Below, piece after piece: positions 38,682-47,901 of a stretch of 64,000 nt of DNA. The stretch spans positions 124,001 through 188,000 of the forward strand of contig NZ_BPQO01000009.1 in NCBI RefSeq assembly GCF_022179285.1, in the 5' to 3' direction. The stretch's first letter is position 1; each line of letters starts with the position of its first letter. Under the pieces are notes generated by a model that made no database searches, had not been told where the DNA came from, and saw nothing but the letters and a program-made list of their open reading frames with translations. The position numbers and the translations under genes were made by a program. The DNA comes from Methylobacterium hispanicum. GTDB lineage: Bacteria > Pseudomonadota > Alphaproteobacteria > Rhizobiales > Beijerinckiaceae.

Positions 38682-39365
38682 TCAGCCGGCCGCCGCCTCC
38701 GCGCCGACGCGGGCGGCGAGCACGGCCTTCTTGCCGCGGATATGCGCGCGCATCAGCGCCGAGAGGCCGGCGCCGTCCCGGGCGCGCAGCAGGACGACCA
38801 TGCGGGCGTGCTCCTCAACCGCGCGGGCCCACTCCGCCTCCGTCTGGTGGACGGAGTAGCGCGAGCGCTGGATGCGGCCCGACAGACCGAGGTAGATCGA
38901 GGTGAGGACGGCGTTCCGGGCGGCCGACATGATCGCCTCGTGGATGCGCCGGTTGAGCGGGTAGTAGCGCGCCGCGTCGCCCGCCCGCCACGCCTCGACC
39001 ATCTGGCGGTGGTCGTCCTCGATCGCCGCGATCTCGTCCTCGGTGGCGGCGGCGCAGGCGAGGTCGGCCGCGGTCGCCTCGAGCCCCGCGATCACCTCCA
39101 GCATCTCCTCGATCTCGCGCTGGGAGATGCTCGCCACCCGGGCGCCCCGGTTCGGCAGCAGTTCGAGCAGCCCCTCGGTCGCCAGGATCTTGATCGCCTC
39201 GCGCAGGGGCGTGCGCGAGATGCCGAAGCGCTCGGTCAGTTCGCCCTCGTTGATGCGCGCCAGCGGCTCCATCTCGCCGGACTGGATCAGTGCCCGCATC
39301 CGCTCGGCGACCTCGTCGTGGAGGTAGCGGCGGTGAATTCCGATGCCGGGGTCGATCCTGTTCAT
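38682..39365 (-). CDS. GntR-family regulator, FadR (FCD) subfamily
   Basis: A 227-residue DNA-binding regulator. The N-terminal winged helix (about 12-75) has INEGELTERFGISRTPLREAIKILATEGLLELLPNRGARV, the GntR signature. The C-terminal all-helical FCD domain (about 85-215) carries the likely metal ligands in NRRIHEAIMSAA and EEHARMVVLL. FCD members usually sense small organic acids. The promoter region toward the divergent carboxypeptidase gene has an AATCGTACGTTT near-palindrome that suits a GntR operator. Targets are unknown. Confidence 0.9.
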   Translation of the reverse strand: MNRIDPGIGIHRRYLHDEVAERMRALIQSGEMEPLARINEGELTERFGISRTPLREAIKILATEGLLELLPNRGARVASISQREIEEMLEVIAGLEATAADLACAAATEDEIAAIEDDHRQMVEAWRAGDAARYYPLNRRIHEAIMSAARNAVLTSIYLGLSGRIQRSRYSVHQTEAEWARAVEEHARMVVLLRARDGAGLSALMRAHIRGKKAVLAARVGAEAAAG

Positions 39366-39400
39366 CGGCCGGGGCCCGATCCGCGTGACCTGTCGTGCGC

Positions 39401-39412
39401 AATCGTACGTTT
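39401..39412. promoter_or_regulatory. Candidate GntR operator
   Basis: AATCGTACGTTT pairs with its own reverse complement at 10 of 12 positions around a central CGTACG, and sits 36 bases before the GntR gene start. FCD-type GntR proteins often bind short palindromes with a GTAC or GTnnAC core next to their own gene. Binding by this regulator is inference only. Confidence 0.35.
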
Positions 39413-39520
39413 AGTTCGGCTCGATATGCGTGTCCATGCACAAGAGTGCAGGTTCGCCCTCGGGTGGTCGGGACGGCACGGGCGATGCTAAGCCGCCGGA
39501 CCCGAACCGGAGACGTGACG

Positions 39521-41017
39521 ATGCCCCTCGATGCGCCGGCCTACGCCGCCCTGGAACGCACCTTCGCCCGCCTCTCGGCGCTGAGCGGCGCGTCCGGCAT
39601 CCTCGGGTGGGATTCTCAGACCCAGATGCCGGACGGCGCAGCGGCGGGGCGCGCCGACCAGATCGCGGTGCTGCACGGGCTCGCGCACGAGATCCTGACC
39701 GGGCCGCAGGTCGCCGACCGTCTGGCCGAGGCCGGCGCGGAGGCGCTGGGGCCGGAGCAGCGCACGAACCTCGCCGAGATGGAGCGCGCCCACCGCCACG
39801 CCGCGGCGGTGCCGCAGGATCTGGTGGAGGCGAGTTCCCGCGCGGTCTCGCGCTGCGAGATGACCTGGCGCTCCGCCCGCGCGGATTCGGACTTCGCCCG
39901 GCTCGCGCCCGAACTCGCCGAGGTGCTGCGCCTGCAGCGGGAGATCGGCGCCGCCAAGGGCGCGGCGCTCGGCCTCGCGCCCTACGACGCGCTCCTCGAC
40001 GGCTACGATCCGGGCCTGCGCCGCGCGACCATCGACCCGCTCTTCGCCGAGCTGCGGGCGTGGCTGCCCGGCACGATCGCGGCGATCCGCGAGCGGCAGG
40101 CGGCGGGCCCGCACCCCGTCCCGACGGAGGGCCCCTTCCCGGTCGAGACGCAGCGCGCGGTCGGGCTCCGGCTGATGGAGGCGCTCGGCTTCGACTTCGC
40201 CCGCGGGCGGCTCGACATCAGCCTGCACCCGTTCTGCGGCGGCGCCACCGACGACGTGCGCATCACCACCCGGTACGACGACGCCGACTACGCCCGCGCC
40301 CTGATGGGCGTGCTGCACGAGACCGGCCACGCCCTCTACGAGCAGGGCCGGCCCACCGCGTGGCGCCGCCAGCCCGCGGGCGAGGCGCGCGGCATGACGC
40401 TGCACGAGAGCCAGAGCCTGATCGTCGAGATGCAGGCCTGCCGCTCCGAGGCGTTCTTCCACTACCTCGCGCCGCTCCTGCGGGAGGCCTTCGGGCGCTC
40501 GGGCCCGGCCTGGGAGGCGCAGAACCTGCACCGCCTCGCCACCCGCGTCGAGCCGGGGTTCATCCGGGTGGACGCGGACGAGGCGACCTACCCGGCCCAC
40601 ATCCTGCTCCGCTACGAGCTGGAGACGGCGCTGATCGCGGGCGACCTCGCGGTCGCCGACCTGCCGGGCGCCTTCAACGAGCGCGTGCGGGCGCTTCTGG
40701 GGCTCGACGTGCCGAACGACCGGCTCGGCTGCCTGCAGGACATCCACTGGCCGGGCGGCGCCTGGGGCTATTTCCCGACCTACACGCTGGGCGCGCTCGC
40801 GGCCGCTCAGCTCTTCGGGGCGGCCAGAGCGGCGGCGCCCGACCTGCTGCCGGGGCTGGCCCGGGGCGATTTCGCGCCGCTGCGGGACTGGCTGCGGGCC
40901 AACGTCCACGCCCGGGCGAGCCTCGCCGACACGGACACGATCCTCACCGAGGCGACCGGGCGCCCGCTCGGCACCGCGGCGTTCCGGGCCCACATCGAGG
41001 CGCGGTACCTGGGTTAG
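39521..41017 (+). CDS. M32-family (Taq) metallocarboxypeptidase
   Basis: A 498-residue cytosolic peptidase removing C-terminal residues. The catalytic motif is HETGH in GVLHETGHALYEQGRP (about residues 265-280). The family blocks HPFCGGATDDVRITTRY before it and GMTLHESQSLIVEMQACRSEAF after it (third zinc ligand, glutamate) are all present. The length is normal for M32. The ATG at 39521 follows GACGTGACG rather than a strong ribosome site, but upstream frame extensions lack family character. It is divergent from the GntR gene. Confidence 0.93.
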   Translation: MPLDAPAYAALERTFARLSALSGASGILGWDSQTQMPDGAAAGRADQIAVLHGLAHEILTGPQVADRLAEAGAEALGPEQRTNLAEMERAHRHAAAVPQDLVEASSRAVSRCEMTWRSARADSDFARLAPELAEVLRLQREIGAAKGAALGLAPYDALLDGYDPGLRRATIDPLFAELRAWLPGTIAAIRERQAAGPHPVPTEGPFPVETQRAVGLRLMEALGFDFARGRLDISLHPFCGGATDDVRITTRYDDADYARALMGVLHETGHALYEQGRPTAWRRQPAGEARGMTLHESQSLIVEMQACRSEAFFHYLAPLLREAFGRSGPAWEAQNLHRLATRVEPGFIRVDADEATYPAHILLRYELETALIAGDLAVADLPGAFNERVRALLGLDVPNDRLGCLQDIHWPGGAWGYFPTYTLGALAAAQLFGAARAAAPDLLPGLARGDFAPLRDWLRANVHARASLADTDTILTEATGRPLGTAAFRAHIEARYLG

Positions 41018-41193
41018 GCAGCCAGTCCCGGATCCCAAAGGTCGAGACCTTTGGCGGGTGCAGGCAAGGGGTTGGATCTTGGCCCTGCTGTCGATCCCTG
41101 GCCCCGGCCCTGCCGGGGCCCGGGATCGCAACCCGGGGCGCCGCCCCGGGACCCCGCCCAAGGGCCTGAGGCCCCTGGGGATCCCCGACGGGG
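41018..41193. repeat. Palindrome-rich spacer between convergent genes
   Basis: A 176 bp spacer dense in hairpins: CCAAAGGTCGAGACCTTTGG at 41036-41055, GGCCCCGGCCCTGCCGGGGCC near 41099-41119, CCCGGGGCGCCGCCCCGGG at 41134-41152, and GGGCCTGAGGCCC. It lies between the convergent carboxypeptidase and YhaN-like genes. Its content looks like a mosaic of dispersed genomic palindromes that may also terminate transcription both ways. Confidence 0.65.
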
Positions 41194-44100
41194 TCACAGC
41201 TCCAGCACGTCGACCGCCGCCCCGAGCCGGCTGCGGGCGAGGTCGGCGACGTGGCGGTGGTGCGTGAACAGGATCGGCTGCACCCGAGCCCCGATCGCCG
41301 CGAGCGCCTCCAGGCCGTGCGCGGTGCGGGCGTCGTCGAAGGTGAGGAAGAGGTCGTCGCCCACGAAGGGCGCCGGCTCCGCGCGGGCCGCGTAATCCTC
41401 CAGATAGGCCAGTCGCAGGGCGAGGTAGAGCTGGTCGCGCGTGCCCTCGCTCAGGCCGTCCACCGGCACCAGCTCGCCGGAGGCGCGCCGGCCGGTCAGC
41501 CGCGGCTCGTCGCCCGCGTCGTAGTCCTGCGCGAGCCCCGCGAAGGCGCCGCCGGTCAATCCCGAGAACAGGGCGCCGGCGCGGGTCAGCAAGGGGTCCT
41601 GCTGGCCGGCGCGCTGGCGGCCGATCGCGGTGCCGATGAGGAGGCCCGCGAGCCGCAGCACCGCCCAGCGCCGGGCCTCGCCGGCGAGTTCCGCCTCCGC
41701 GGCCTTGCGCTGGGCGAGCGCCAGCTCGGCGCCGGTGCCGCCCGCTAGCTCCTCGCGGCGGCGCTCGGCCCGGTCGCGGTCGGCGAAGGCCGCCTTGCCG
41801 CGCTGGTCGAGCGCCTCCTCCTCCAGGGCGAGACCGCGCAGCGCCGCCTCGATCGCGTCGGGCGAGGTGCCGGCGAGGTCGGCACGCAGTTCCGCCTCGG
41901 CGACCCCGTCCGAGACCCGGGCGAGGTCGGCCCGGCGGCTCTCCAGCGCCTGGCGCAGCGCCCGCCGCGCCGTGAGGCGCGCGTGGAGCGCGGCGGGCTC
42001 CTCCGCCGGCCCGTCCGGATGCTCGGCGCGAGTCTCTGCGCGAGACTCGGCGCGCACCTCGGCGAGATGCCCGGCGAGCGCGGCCGACGCCGTCCCGCGC
42101 GCGGCCTCGGCGGCCGCCAGGGCCTCGGCGGCCTCGCGGCGGCGGCGTTCGAGGTCGGTGCGGCGGGCGCGCCGCTCCTGCGCCTCACCCAGGCGGCCGT
42201 GCAGGGCCTTCATGGCGGCCGTGGAAGGAAGCCCGACGAGGTCGGGAGCGAGCGCGGCCACGAGGGCGTCGGCCCCCGCCCGGTAGGCCTCCATGTCGCG
42301 GCTCAGGCCCGCGATGCGGCGCTGCTGGTGTTCCAGGGCGGCCAGGGCCGCCGGCACCGCGGCCCAGGCGGCCAGAGCGCTGTCGGCCTCGTCGGGGCCG
42401 GCCGCGCCGTCGAGGCCGATCAGGGGCAGGGCCCGGCCCCAGGCCTCCCGCCAGACCGCCTCGCGGGCGCGCGCCTCGGCAAGGTCGGCCGCGCGGCGAG
42501 CGGCCTGCTCGGCGGCGGCGCGGGCGCGCCCCTCCGCCTCGCGGGCGCGCTCCCAGGCCTCGCCGAGGGCGGCGACGCGCTCCTCGATCCGGGCCAGAAT
42601 CAGGCCGGGATCGAGGCCGGGCAGGAGGTCGAGCCCGGCCCGCGCCGCGAGCGCCGCCAGCGGCGCGCGGGCGGCCTCGACGCGCTCGACGAGACGGCGC
42701 TGCTCGATGCTCTGCGTCTCGACCGCGGCGAGCGCGTCGAGGAGCGTCTGGACCTCGCCGAGCCAGGCGGCCATCTCGGCGGGCGGGGCGGCCGCGAGGC
42801 CGGCGGGCAACCAGGCCGCCTGCCAGGCGGCCTCGGCCTCGGCGCGGGCGGTCTCGATCGCGGCGAGGTCCCGGTCGGCGGCCTCGACCTCCTCCGTCTC
42901 GGCCTCCAGGCGGACCCGGTCGGCGGCCTGCTCGGCGGCGCGGGCGGCGTCGCGCACGAGGTCGTCCGCGGCCCGGTCGGCCGCCATGACCGCCTCTCGC
43001 ACCGCCTCCCGCACCGCCTCCCGCGCGTCCTCGTGCGAGCGCCGCCCCGGCTCGGCACCCGGGCCCGCCTCGATCAGCGCGTCGCGCTCGGCGCGCAGGC
43101 GGGCGAGGTCGGCCAGCGAGGGCAGGGGGCCGGCGCCCTCCCGGAGCCGCAGGCGCAGCCGCGTCGCGGCGGCGGCCTGGGCGGTCGCGGCCTGCCGCTC
43201 GAGGGCGCGCTCGCGGCGGCGCTCGAGCGCCTCGAAGGCGCGCCGATGGCGGGCGATCGCCTCGGGAGCGGGGAGCGCCACCTGCGCCAGCGCGGCGAGA
43301 TCGGGAACCGGGGGGCTGAGCCGCCCGGCCTGGAGCCAGAGCAGCCCCGCCTCCCGGCGCACGGTCGCGTCGATCTCGTCCCGGCGGGCGACCTCGCCCC
43401 GCAAGCCGGCGAGGGCGCGCAGATCCGCCCGCAGGGGGGCGGGGTCGATCGCGGGTTCGGGCGGCGCGGCCTCCGGGCCCGGCCGGGCCCCGGCCGCGTC
43501 CCGGGTCAGGCGCGCGATCTCGGCGGCGAGCGCCCGGCCCTCGCGCACCAGCCCCTCGACCCGGCTGCGCGCGGCGTCGGAGGGCTGGCGGCTCTTCAGC
43601 GCGGCGGCGTCGGGCAGGCCGATCCGGGCGGCCAGCCGGGCGAGGTCGAGGCCGAGCCCGTCCGCCTCGGCCCGGATGCGTGGCAGGTCCTGGGCGTCCT
43701 TGTCGTGGCGGGCGATCCCGCGAAAGGCCTCCAGCACCGCCTCGGCCCGGGCGAGCAGCCCCTCGTCGAGGGGGAGGGCGGCGAGTTCCTGCTCGGCCCG
43801 GTCCAGAACCTCCGCCGCCCGGACCGCCCCGTCGCGGGCCGCCTGCTCCGCGGCGATGCGGGCGCCGAGCGCGTCGATCCAGGCATCCGTCCATTGGCCG
43901 GGCCGGTCCGCCTCGTCGCGCGCGGCGGCCTCGTCGGCGGCGTCGAGCGCCTGGATCAGCGGCGCGACCCGCTTCAGGCGGGCGAGCCGGGCCTGCGCGC
44001 CGGCGATGCGGCGGCGCTCGGCGTGGATCGCGTCGAGGCGCGTGCCAGCCTCCGCGATCTCCTCGTTGAGGTCGCGCCAGTCGCCGGCCCGCAGCTCGCC

Positions 44101-44694
44101 CTGGCGGATCGCCTTGCGGGCCTCCTCGTAGCGGCCGAGCGCCTGGTAGAAGGTGCGCTCGCGGGCGGCGCGGGGCATGAAGATGCCGGCGGCCTCCTCC
44201 TCAAGCCGGCCCTGCAGCGCCCGGTATCCGCGCAAGCCGGAGGCCGCCGCGAACAGGCTGGCGCCGAGCTCGCCCTCGGCCTCGAGCATCTCGGCCGCAC
44301 CCGCCCGGAGCGAGGCCGCGTCGAGCCCGAAGGCCCGGCAGAACACCTCGCGGGAGAGGCCGCCGAGGAAGGGCGCGAGGCTGTCGTCGGGGAGCCCCGA
44401 ATCGGCCGCGTCCACCAGGGTGTTCTTGCGGCCCTTGCGGCGGCGGAAGCGTAGGCGGCGCCCGTCCGCCGCCCGGATCTCGGCGCCCAGCCGCAGCGCG
44501 GGCATGTCGTGCCGGAAGGCGTAGCGGGTGCGCTCCTCGATGCCGAAGAGCAGGTCGGTGACGGCGGCGAGCGCCGAGCTCTTGCCGGCCTCGTTGGCGC
44601 CGAGCACCACGTGCAGCCGCGCGTCCTCCCGGAACCGCACCGTGCGGTCGGTGAAGGGGCCGTAGCGCTCGAGGTCGAGGGCGAGGATCCGCAT
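41194..44694 (-). CDS. YhaN/SbcC-like AAA ATPase with long coiled coil
   Basis: A 1166-residue SMC/Rad50-like protein. The Walker A motif GANEAGKSS lies in the first 45 residues, and the family segment YAFRHDMPALRLGAEI follows. A long Ala/Arg/Glu-rich coiled-coil middle spans about 180-1000. The C-terminal Walker B/signature region includes LSEGTRDQLYLALRLAYLEDYA, PFVGDDLFLTFDD and PILFTHHRHVADLA. I see no CxxC zinc hook in the coiled coil, unlike Rad50/SbcC. It starts seven bases after the metallophosphoesterase gene, the usual order for YhaO-YhaN-type nuclease complexes thought to process DNA ends. Confidence 0.88.
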   Translation of the reverse strand: MRILALDLERYGPFTDRTVRFREDARLHVVLGANEAGKSSALAAVTDLLFGIEERTRYAFRHDMPALRLGAEIRAADGRRLRFRRRKGRKNTLVDAADSGLPDDSLAPFLGGLSREVFCRAFGLDAASLRAGAAEMLEAEGELGASLFAAASGLRGYRALQGRLEEEAAGIFMPRAARERTFYQALGRYEEARKAIRQGELRAGDWRDLNEEIAEAGTRLDAIHAERRRIAGAQARLARLKRVAPLIQALDAADEAAARDEADRPGQWTDAWIDALGARIAAEQAARDGAVRAAEVLDRAEQELAALPLDEGLLARAEAVLEAFRGIARHDKDAQDLPRIRAEADGLGLDLARLAARIGLPDAAALKSRQPSDAARSRVEGLVREGRALAAEIARLTRDAAGARPGPEAAPPEPAIDPAPLRADLRALAGLRGEVARRDEIDATVRREAGLLWLQAGRLSPPVPDLAALAQVALPAPEAIARHRRAFEALERRRERALERQAATAQAAAATRLRLRLREGAGPLPSLADLARLRAERDALIEAGPGAEPGRRSHEDAREAVREAVREAVMAADRAADDLVRDAARAAEQAADRVRLEAETEEVEAADRDLAAIETARAEAEAAWQAAWLPAGLAAAPPAEMAAWLGEVQTLLDALAAVETQSIEQRRLVERVEAARAPLAALAARAGLDLLPGLDPGLILARIEERVAALGEAWERAREAEGRARAAAEQAARRAADLAEARAREAVWREAWGRALPLIGLDGAAGPDEADSALAAWAAVPAALAALEHQQRRIAGLSRDMEAYRAGADALVAALAPDLVGLPSTAAMKALHGRLGEAQERRARRTDLERRRREAAEALAAAEAARGTASAALAGHLAEVRAESRAETRAEHPDGPAEEPAALHARLTARRALRQALESRRADLARVSDGVAEAELRADLAGTSPDAIEAALRGLALEEEALDQRGKAAFADRDRAERRREELAGGTGAELALAQRKAAEAELAGEARRWAVLRLAGLLIGTAIGRQRAGQQDPLLTRAGALFSGLTGGAFAGLAQDYDAGDEPRLTGRRASGELVPVDGLSEGTRDQLYLALRLAYLEDYAARAEPAPFVGDDLFLTFDDARTAHGLEALAAIGARVQPILFTHHRHVADLARSRLGAAVDVLEL

Positions 44695-44701
44695 CGGTGC
44701 C

Positions 44702-45952
44702 TCAGCAGCTTCGGCCGCCGAGCCGGCCGAGCACCAGCGCCTCCGCCTCGGCGCAGAGCGCGTCGAGCTCGGCGGCGAGGTCGGCCTCCTCGGGGCTCAG
44801 CGTCGCCGGCATCTTCGCGGCGATCTCGGCGAGCGCGGCCCGGGCCCGGGCGCGGAAATCCGGGTCGCGGTCGATGTCGGCGAGGAGCCCGGCCGGGTCG
44901 ATCGCGGCGGCGAGGCCCGCCGGGGCGGGGAGGGGGCTCCGGGGACGGCGCGTCTCGATCTTCAGGCGCTCCAGCCAGACGTCCTCGTGGACCCGGTGGG
45001 CCGCGGCCTGGATCTCGGCCGCGAGCCCGTCGCGGTCGGCGGCGAGCCGGTCGTGGGCCGGCGTCTCGCCCGTGAGGTGGATCCGCACCGCGGCGAGGCG
45101 GCCCGCGCTCTCGGCGGCGAGGGGGCGGAGCGCCGCCTCGACCCGGGCGACCGCCGCGCGCTCGTCCCCGGCCTCCGCGAGATCGACCGCGAGGCGGTGG
45201 AAGCGGGCCCGGTCCACGATGATGCGCTCCAGGCCCGCGACGCGCCCGTCCGCGACGGTGACGGCGACGGCGCCCTTCGGGCCGCACTCGCGCACGCTGC
45301 GGCCCTGCAGGTTGCCGGGGAAGACGATCCAGGGATCCCGGGCGAGCTCGGCGTATTCGTGGATGTGGCCGAGCGCCCAGTAGCCGTAATCCTTGGCCGC
45401 CAGATCCGCGACGGAGCAGGGCGCGTAGGTCTCGTGCGCGGCGTGGCCGGTGCAGGAGGTGTGGAGCAACCCGACGTTGAACCAGCCCGGCACGGCGGCC
45501 GGGTAGGTGAGGGCGTAGTTCTCCGGCACGGCCCGGTTCGGGAAGGAGCGGCCGTGGATCGCGACCTTCAGGTGGTCGAGCCGGTGGGTGTCGGCCCGGG
45601 TCGGCGGAAAGGTGTGGACGGAGGCCGGCAGGCTGATCGCCCGGGTGATCACGCTCTCGGCGTCGTGGTTGCCGCGCACGAGGAAGACCGGGATGCCGGC
45701 CCGGTCGAGCCGGGCCACTTGGCGCGCGAAGAACAGCCCGATCGTGTTGTCGGCCCAGTCGCCGTCGTAGACGTCGCCCGCGATCACCAAGAAGGCGACC
45801 GCGCGCGCGATCGCCTCGGAGACGAGATCCTCGAAGGCCTGCCGCCCGGCCGCGGCGAGGCGCCGGGCGATCTCGGGATCGCGCGCGGCCAGCCCGCTCA
45901 AGGGGCTGCCGAGATGCAGGTCGGCGGCGTGGATGAAGGTGAACCGGCTCAT
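44702..45952 (-). CDS. YhaO/SbcD-like DNA-repair metallophosphoesterase
   Basis: A 416-residue calcineurin-like nuclease. The metal motifs run in order: HAADLHLG (residues 8-15), VIAGDVYDGD, VRGNHDAES and ALGHIHEYAELARDPWIVFPGNLQGRSVRE. The last two contain the final histidines and the segment typical of Mre11/SbcD/YhaO proteins. A helical C-terminal part follows (about 270-416). The ATG at 45952 begins MSRFTFIHAAD, the natural start of the family; the open frame to 46219 is shadow. It forms an operon with the YhaN-like ATPase. Confidence 0.9.
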   Translation of the reverse strand: MSRFTFIHAADLHLGSPLSGLAARDPEIARRLAAAGRQAFEDLVSEAIARAVAFLVIAGDVYDGDWADNTIGLFFARQVARLDRAGIPVFLVRGNHDAESVITRAISLPASVHTFPPTRADTHRLDHLKVAIHGRSFPNRAVPENYALTYPAAVPGWFNVGLLHTSCTGHAAHETYAPCSVADLAAKDYGYWALGHIHEYAELARDPWIVFPGNLQGRSVRECGPKGAVAVTVADGRVAGLERIIVDRARFHRLAVDLAEAGDERAAVARVEAALRPLAAESAGRLAAVRIHLTGETPAHDRLAADRDGLAAEIQAAAHRVHEDVWLERLKIETRRPRSPLPAPAGLAAAIDPAGLLADIDRDPDFRARARAALAEIAAKMPATLSPEEADLAAELDALCAEAEALVLGRLGGRSC

Positions 45953-46635
45953 GCCCGGGTCCTGGCCCGCGTGGTCGCTACGTCCCGGGCACGCCGGTGG
46001 CCCGCGGGGGTGCCCGCTGGCGGGGGCGGCTGTCAACGGGCGGGCCCACGCGCGTTCGGCTCCGCGCGTCCGAGACGCCGGAGGCATGGCCGAGAGGGAG
46101 ACGCGGGACGCCGCGGAACCCTTGAGGATGAGCGTACGGATACCGGTTCCCCGGCGTCCCGCGGGTCGGCGGGGGCGTGGCGCTCCCTCCGGCCCGGTGT
46201 CGCGTCGCGGCTTCTCCACCTGCCTCGACCCCGATCGTGGATGTCCGAGTACACGGGTTGGCTCCCGCGATCCCGGCCTCTGTCCCCGGCAGACTTACGC
46301 GTCCTGCACCCGGCCTCGTATTGGGCAAGGCATCGGTTCCAACGGCCTCCAGGCCGCGCTATCGGACGTGCCCCGCTGGTCTTCCGGGGCTTCGGCCGAG
46401 CGTGGCCCTGCGTCGCACGAGGCGCCCGGGGCACCGGCTGACCGGCCGGCGACGCGGGGGCCGCCGCGCCGCCCGTGACCCGCTCCGGCGGTCATCCGGA
46501 TCAGGCTCCCTGCCAACGCCGCGGCGGGATGCAGGACCCGCCGCGGCGCCGGGGCGGCGCGTGGGCAGGTTTGTGCATGCTTTGTTCTCAAATGTCAAGA
46601 CTTATCTCGCGCGATAGGCGTTCAATCTTATCGCA
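45953..46635. other. 683 bp region without a recognisable gene
   Basis: It lies between the start of the YhaO-like gene and the end of a lipoprotein gene, both on the - strand. Several frames are open, but none has convincing codon character, a ribosome site or family motifs. Near 46590-46635 the sequence becomes AT-richer, with an inverted ATCTCGCGCGAT-like motif (46607-46618). This is a plausible promoter position for the nuclease operon only if a long leader exists. No tRNA or other RNA gene seen. Confidence 0.4.
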
Positions 46636-47046
46636 TCAGCCGGCCCGATTACCGAGCGTCTCGAGTTCCGGAAACGGCTCGGTCCGGTGCCCGGTGCACG
46701 CCTCGTCGTCGTCGATCACCGCGAGCGCGCCCTTGTCCACCCGCACCACGATCTTCGGCTTCTCGGGCTTGCCGAAGGTCCGGCCCTTCATCTGCGCGGA
46801 GACGCAGTAGAGCGTGCGGCCCGCATCCTCGAACGGCCCGGCGATCCGCGCGTGAACGAACCGCACCGGGATCAGCGAGACCGCGCCGAAGGCGACCTGC
46901 CGCAGAGCGAGCGCCGCGACGCGCTCGCGGATGCCGCCGGCCGCCGGGGCATCCGGCGCGGCGCGGGCTCCCATGCAGCCGCCGAGCGGCAGCGCGACGG
47001 CGAGGACGGCCAGGACAGCCAGGACGGTCAAGACCGGGCAGCGCAT
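46636..47046 (-). CDS. Lipoprotein of unknown function (136 aa)
   Basis: The N-terminus is a lipoprotein signal with a repetitive hydrophobic core (TVLAVLAVLAVALP) and lipobox LGGC, the lipidated cysteine being C24. The mature part has a beta-rich segment around RTLYCVSAQMKGRTFGKPEKPKIVVRV. I recognise no named family. GGGGGAGA precedes the ATG. It is divergent from recO, 91 bases away. Confidence 0.75.
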   Translation of the reverse strand: MRCPVLTVLAVLAVLAVALPLGGCMGARAAPDAPAAGGIRERVAALALRQVAFGAVSLIPVRFVHARIAGPFEDAGRTLYCVSAQMKGRTFGKPEKPKIVVRVDKGALAVIDDDEACTGHRTEPFPELETLGNRAG

Positions 47047-47137
47047 GCGAATCTCCCCCTAACGGCAGGAGAATAGACCGCAGCACGGCCTGAACGGAAC
47101 GGGTGCCGGACGACGCCGGAGCGCTTATCTCTACGCC

Positions 47138-47854
47138 ATGCAGTGGACCGACGAGGGCATCGTCCTGGGCGTGCGCCGGCACGGGGAGACCGGCGCGGTG
47201 CTGGAGGCGCTGACGCGCGAGCACGGGCGCCATCTCGGCCTCGTCCATGGCGGCCGCTCGCGGCGGATGCAGCCCGTGCTCCAGCCGGGCAACCGGGTCC
47301 GGCTGACCTGGCGCGCCCGACTCGATGACGGGCTCGGCAGCTACCGGGTCGAGCCCGAAGAATCCGCGGTCTCGCGCCTGATCGGCTCCTCGCTCGCCCT
47401 CTACGGCGTCACCCACATGGCGGGCCTGCTGCGCCTGCTGCCCGAGCGCGACCCGCACCCGGCGCTCTACGAGGCCGCCCGGATCCTGATCGAGACGCTC
47501 GACGACCCCGACGTCGCGCCGCCCCTGATGGTGCGCTTCGAACTCGCCGTGCTCTCCGAACTCGGCTTCGGGCTCGATCTCGGCGCCTGCGCGGCGACCG
47601 GCTCGAACGACGCCCTCGTCTACGTCTCGCCCCGAACCGGCCGGGCGGTGAGCGCGTCCGCGGGCGAGCCCTACCGCGACCGGCTGCTGCCCCTGCCGGG
47701 CTTCCTCGTCGGCGCGGGACTGGGGCCGGACGACGTTACCAAGGGGTTTACCTTGACGGGCTACTTCCTCAACCAGCACATCTGGGGCCCCCGGGCCCTG
47801 CCGGTGCCGGAGGAGCGGGCACGGTTCGTCGCACTCAGCCTGCGTGACGGCTGA
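47138..47854 (+). CDS. recO: DNA repair protein RecO
   Basis: A 238-residue mediator of RecA loading in the RecFOR pathway. The OB-fold N-terminus is visible in DEGIVLGVRRHGETGAVLEALTREHGRHLGLVHGG. The helical domain follows, and the C-terminal part reads CAATGSNDALVYVSPRTGRAVSASAGEPY, the family's former zinc-finger site with only one cysteine left, as is common in alphaproteobacteria. parC lies 47 bases downstream, a gene order often seen in Rhizobiales. Confidence 0.93.
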   Translation: MQWTDEGIVLGVRRHGETGAVLEALTREHGRHLGLVHGGRSRRMQPVLQPGNRVRLTWRARLDDGLGSYRVEPEESAVSRLIGSSLALYGVTHMAGLLRLLPERDPHPALYEAARILIETLDDPDVAPPLMVRFELAVLSELGFGLDLGACAATGSNDALVYVSPRTGRAVSASAGEPYRDRLLPLPGFLVGAGLGPDDVTKGFTLTGYFLNQHIWGPRALPVPEERARFVALSLRDG

Positions 47855-47901
47855 CGATGTTCATGTTATGTTCCGCGTAAGTCACTGAGGTTGGAGCCGT
47901 C

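Noticed and set aside
41983..44454. A + strand open frame of 823 codons inside the YhaN-like gene
   Set aside because: Antisense of a coiled-coil coding region; no start site or motif.
45933..46478. A + strand frame of 181 codons in the 46 kb spacer
   Set aside because: No ribosome site, overlaps the start of the YhaO-like gene and shows random composition.
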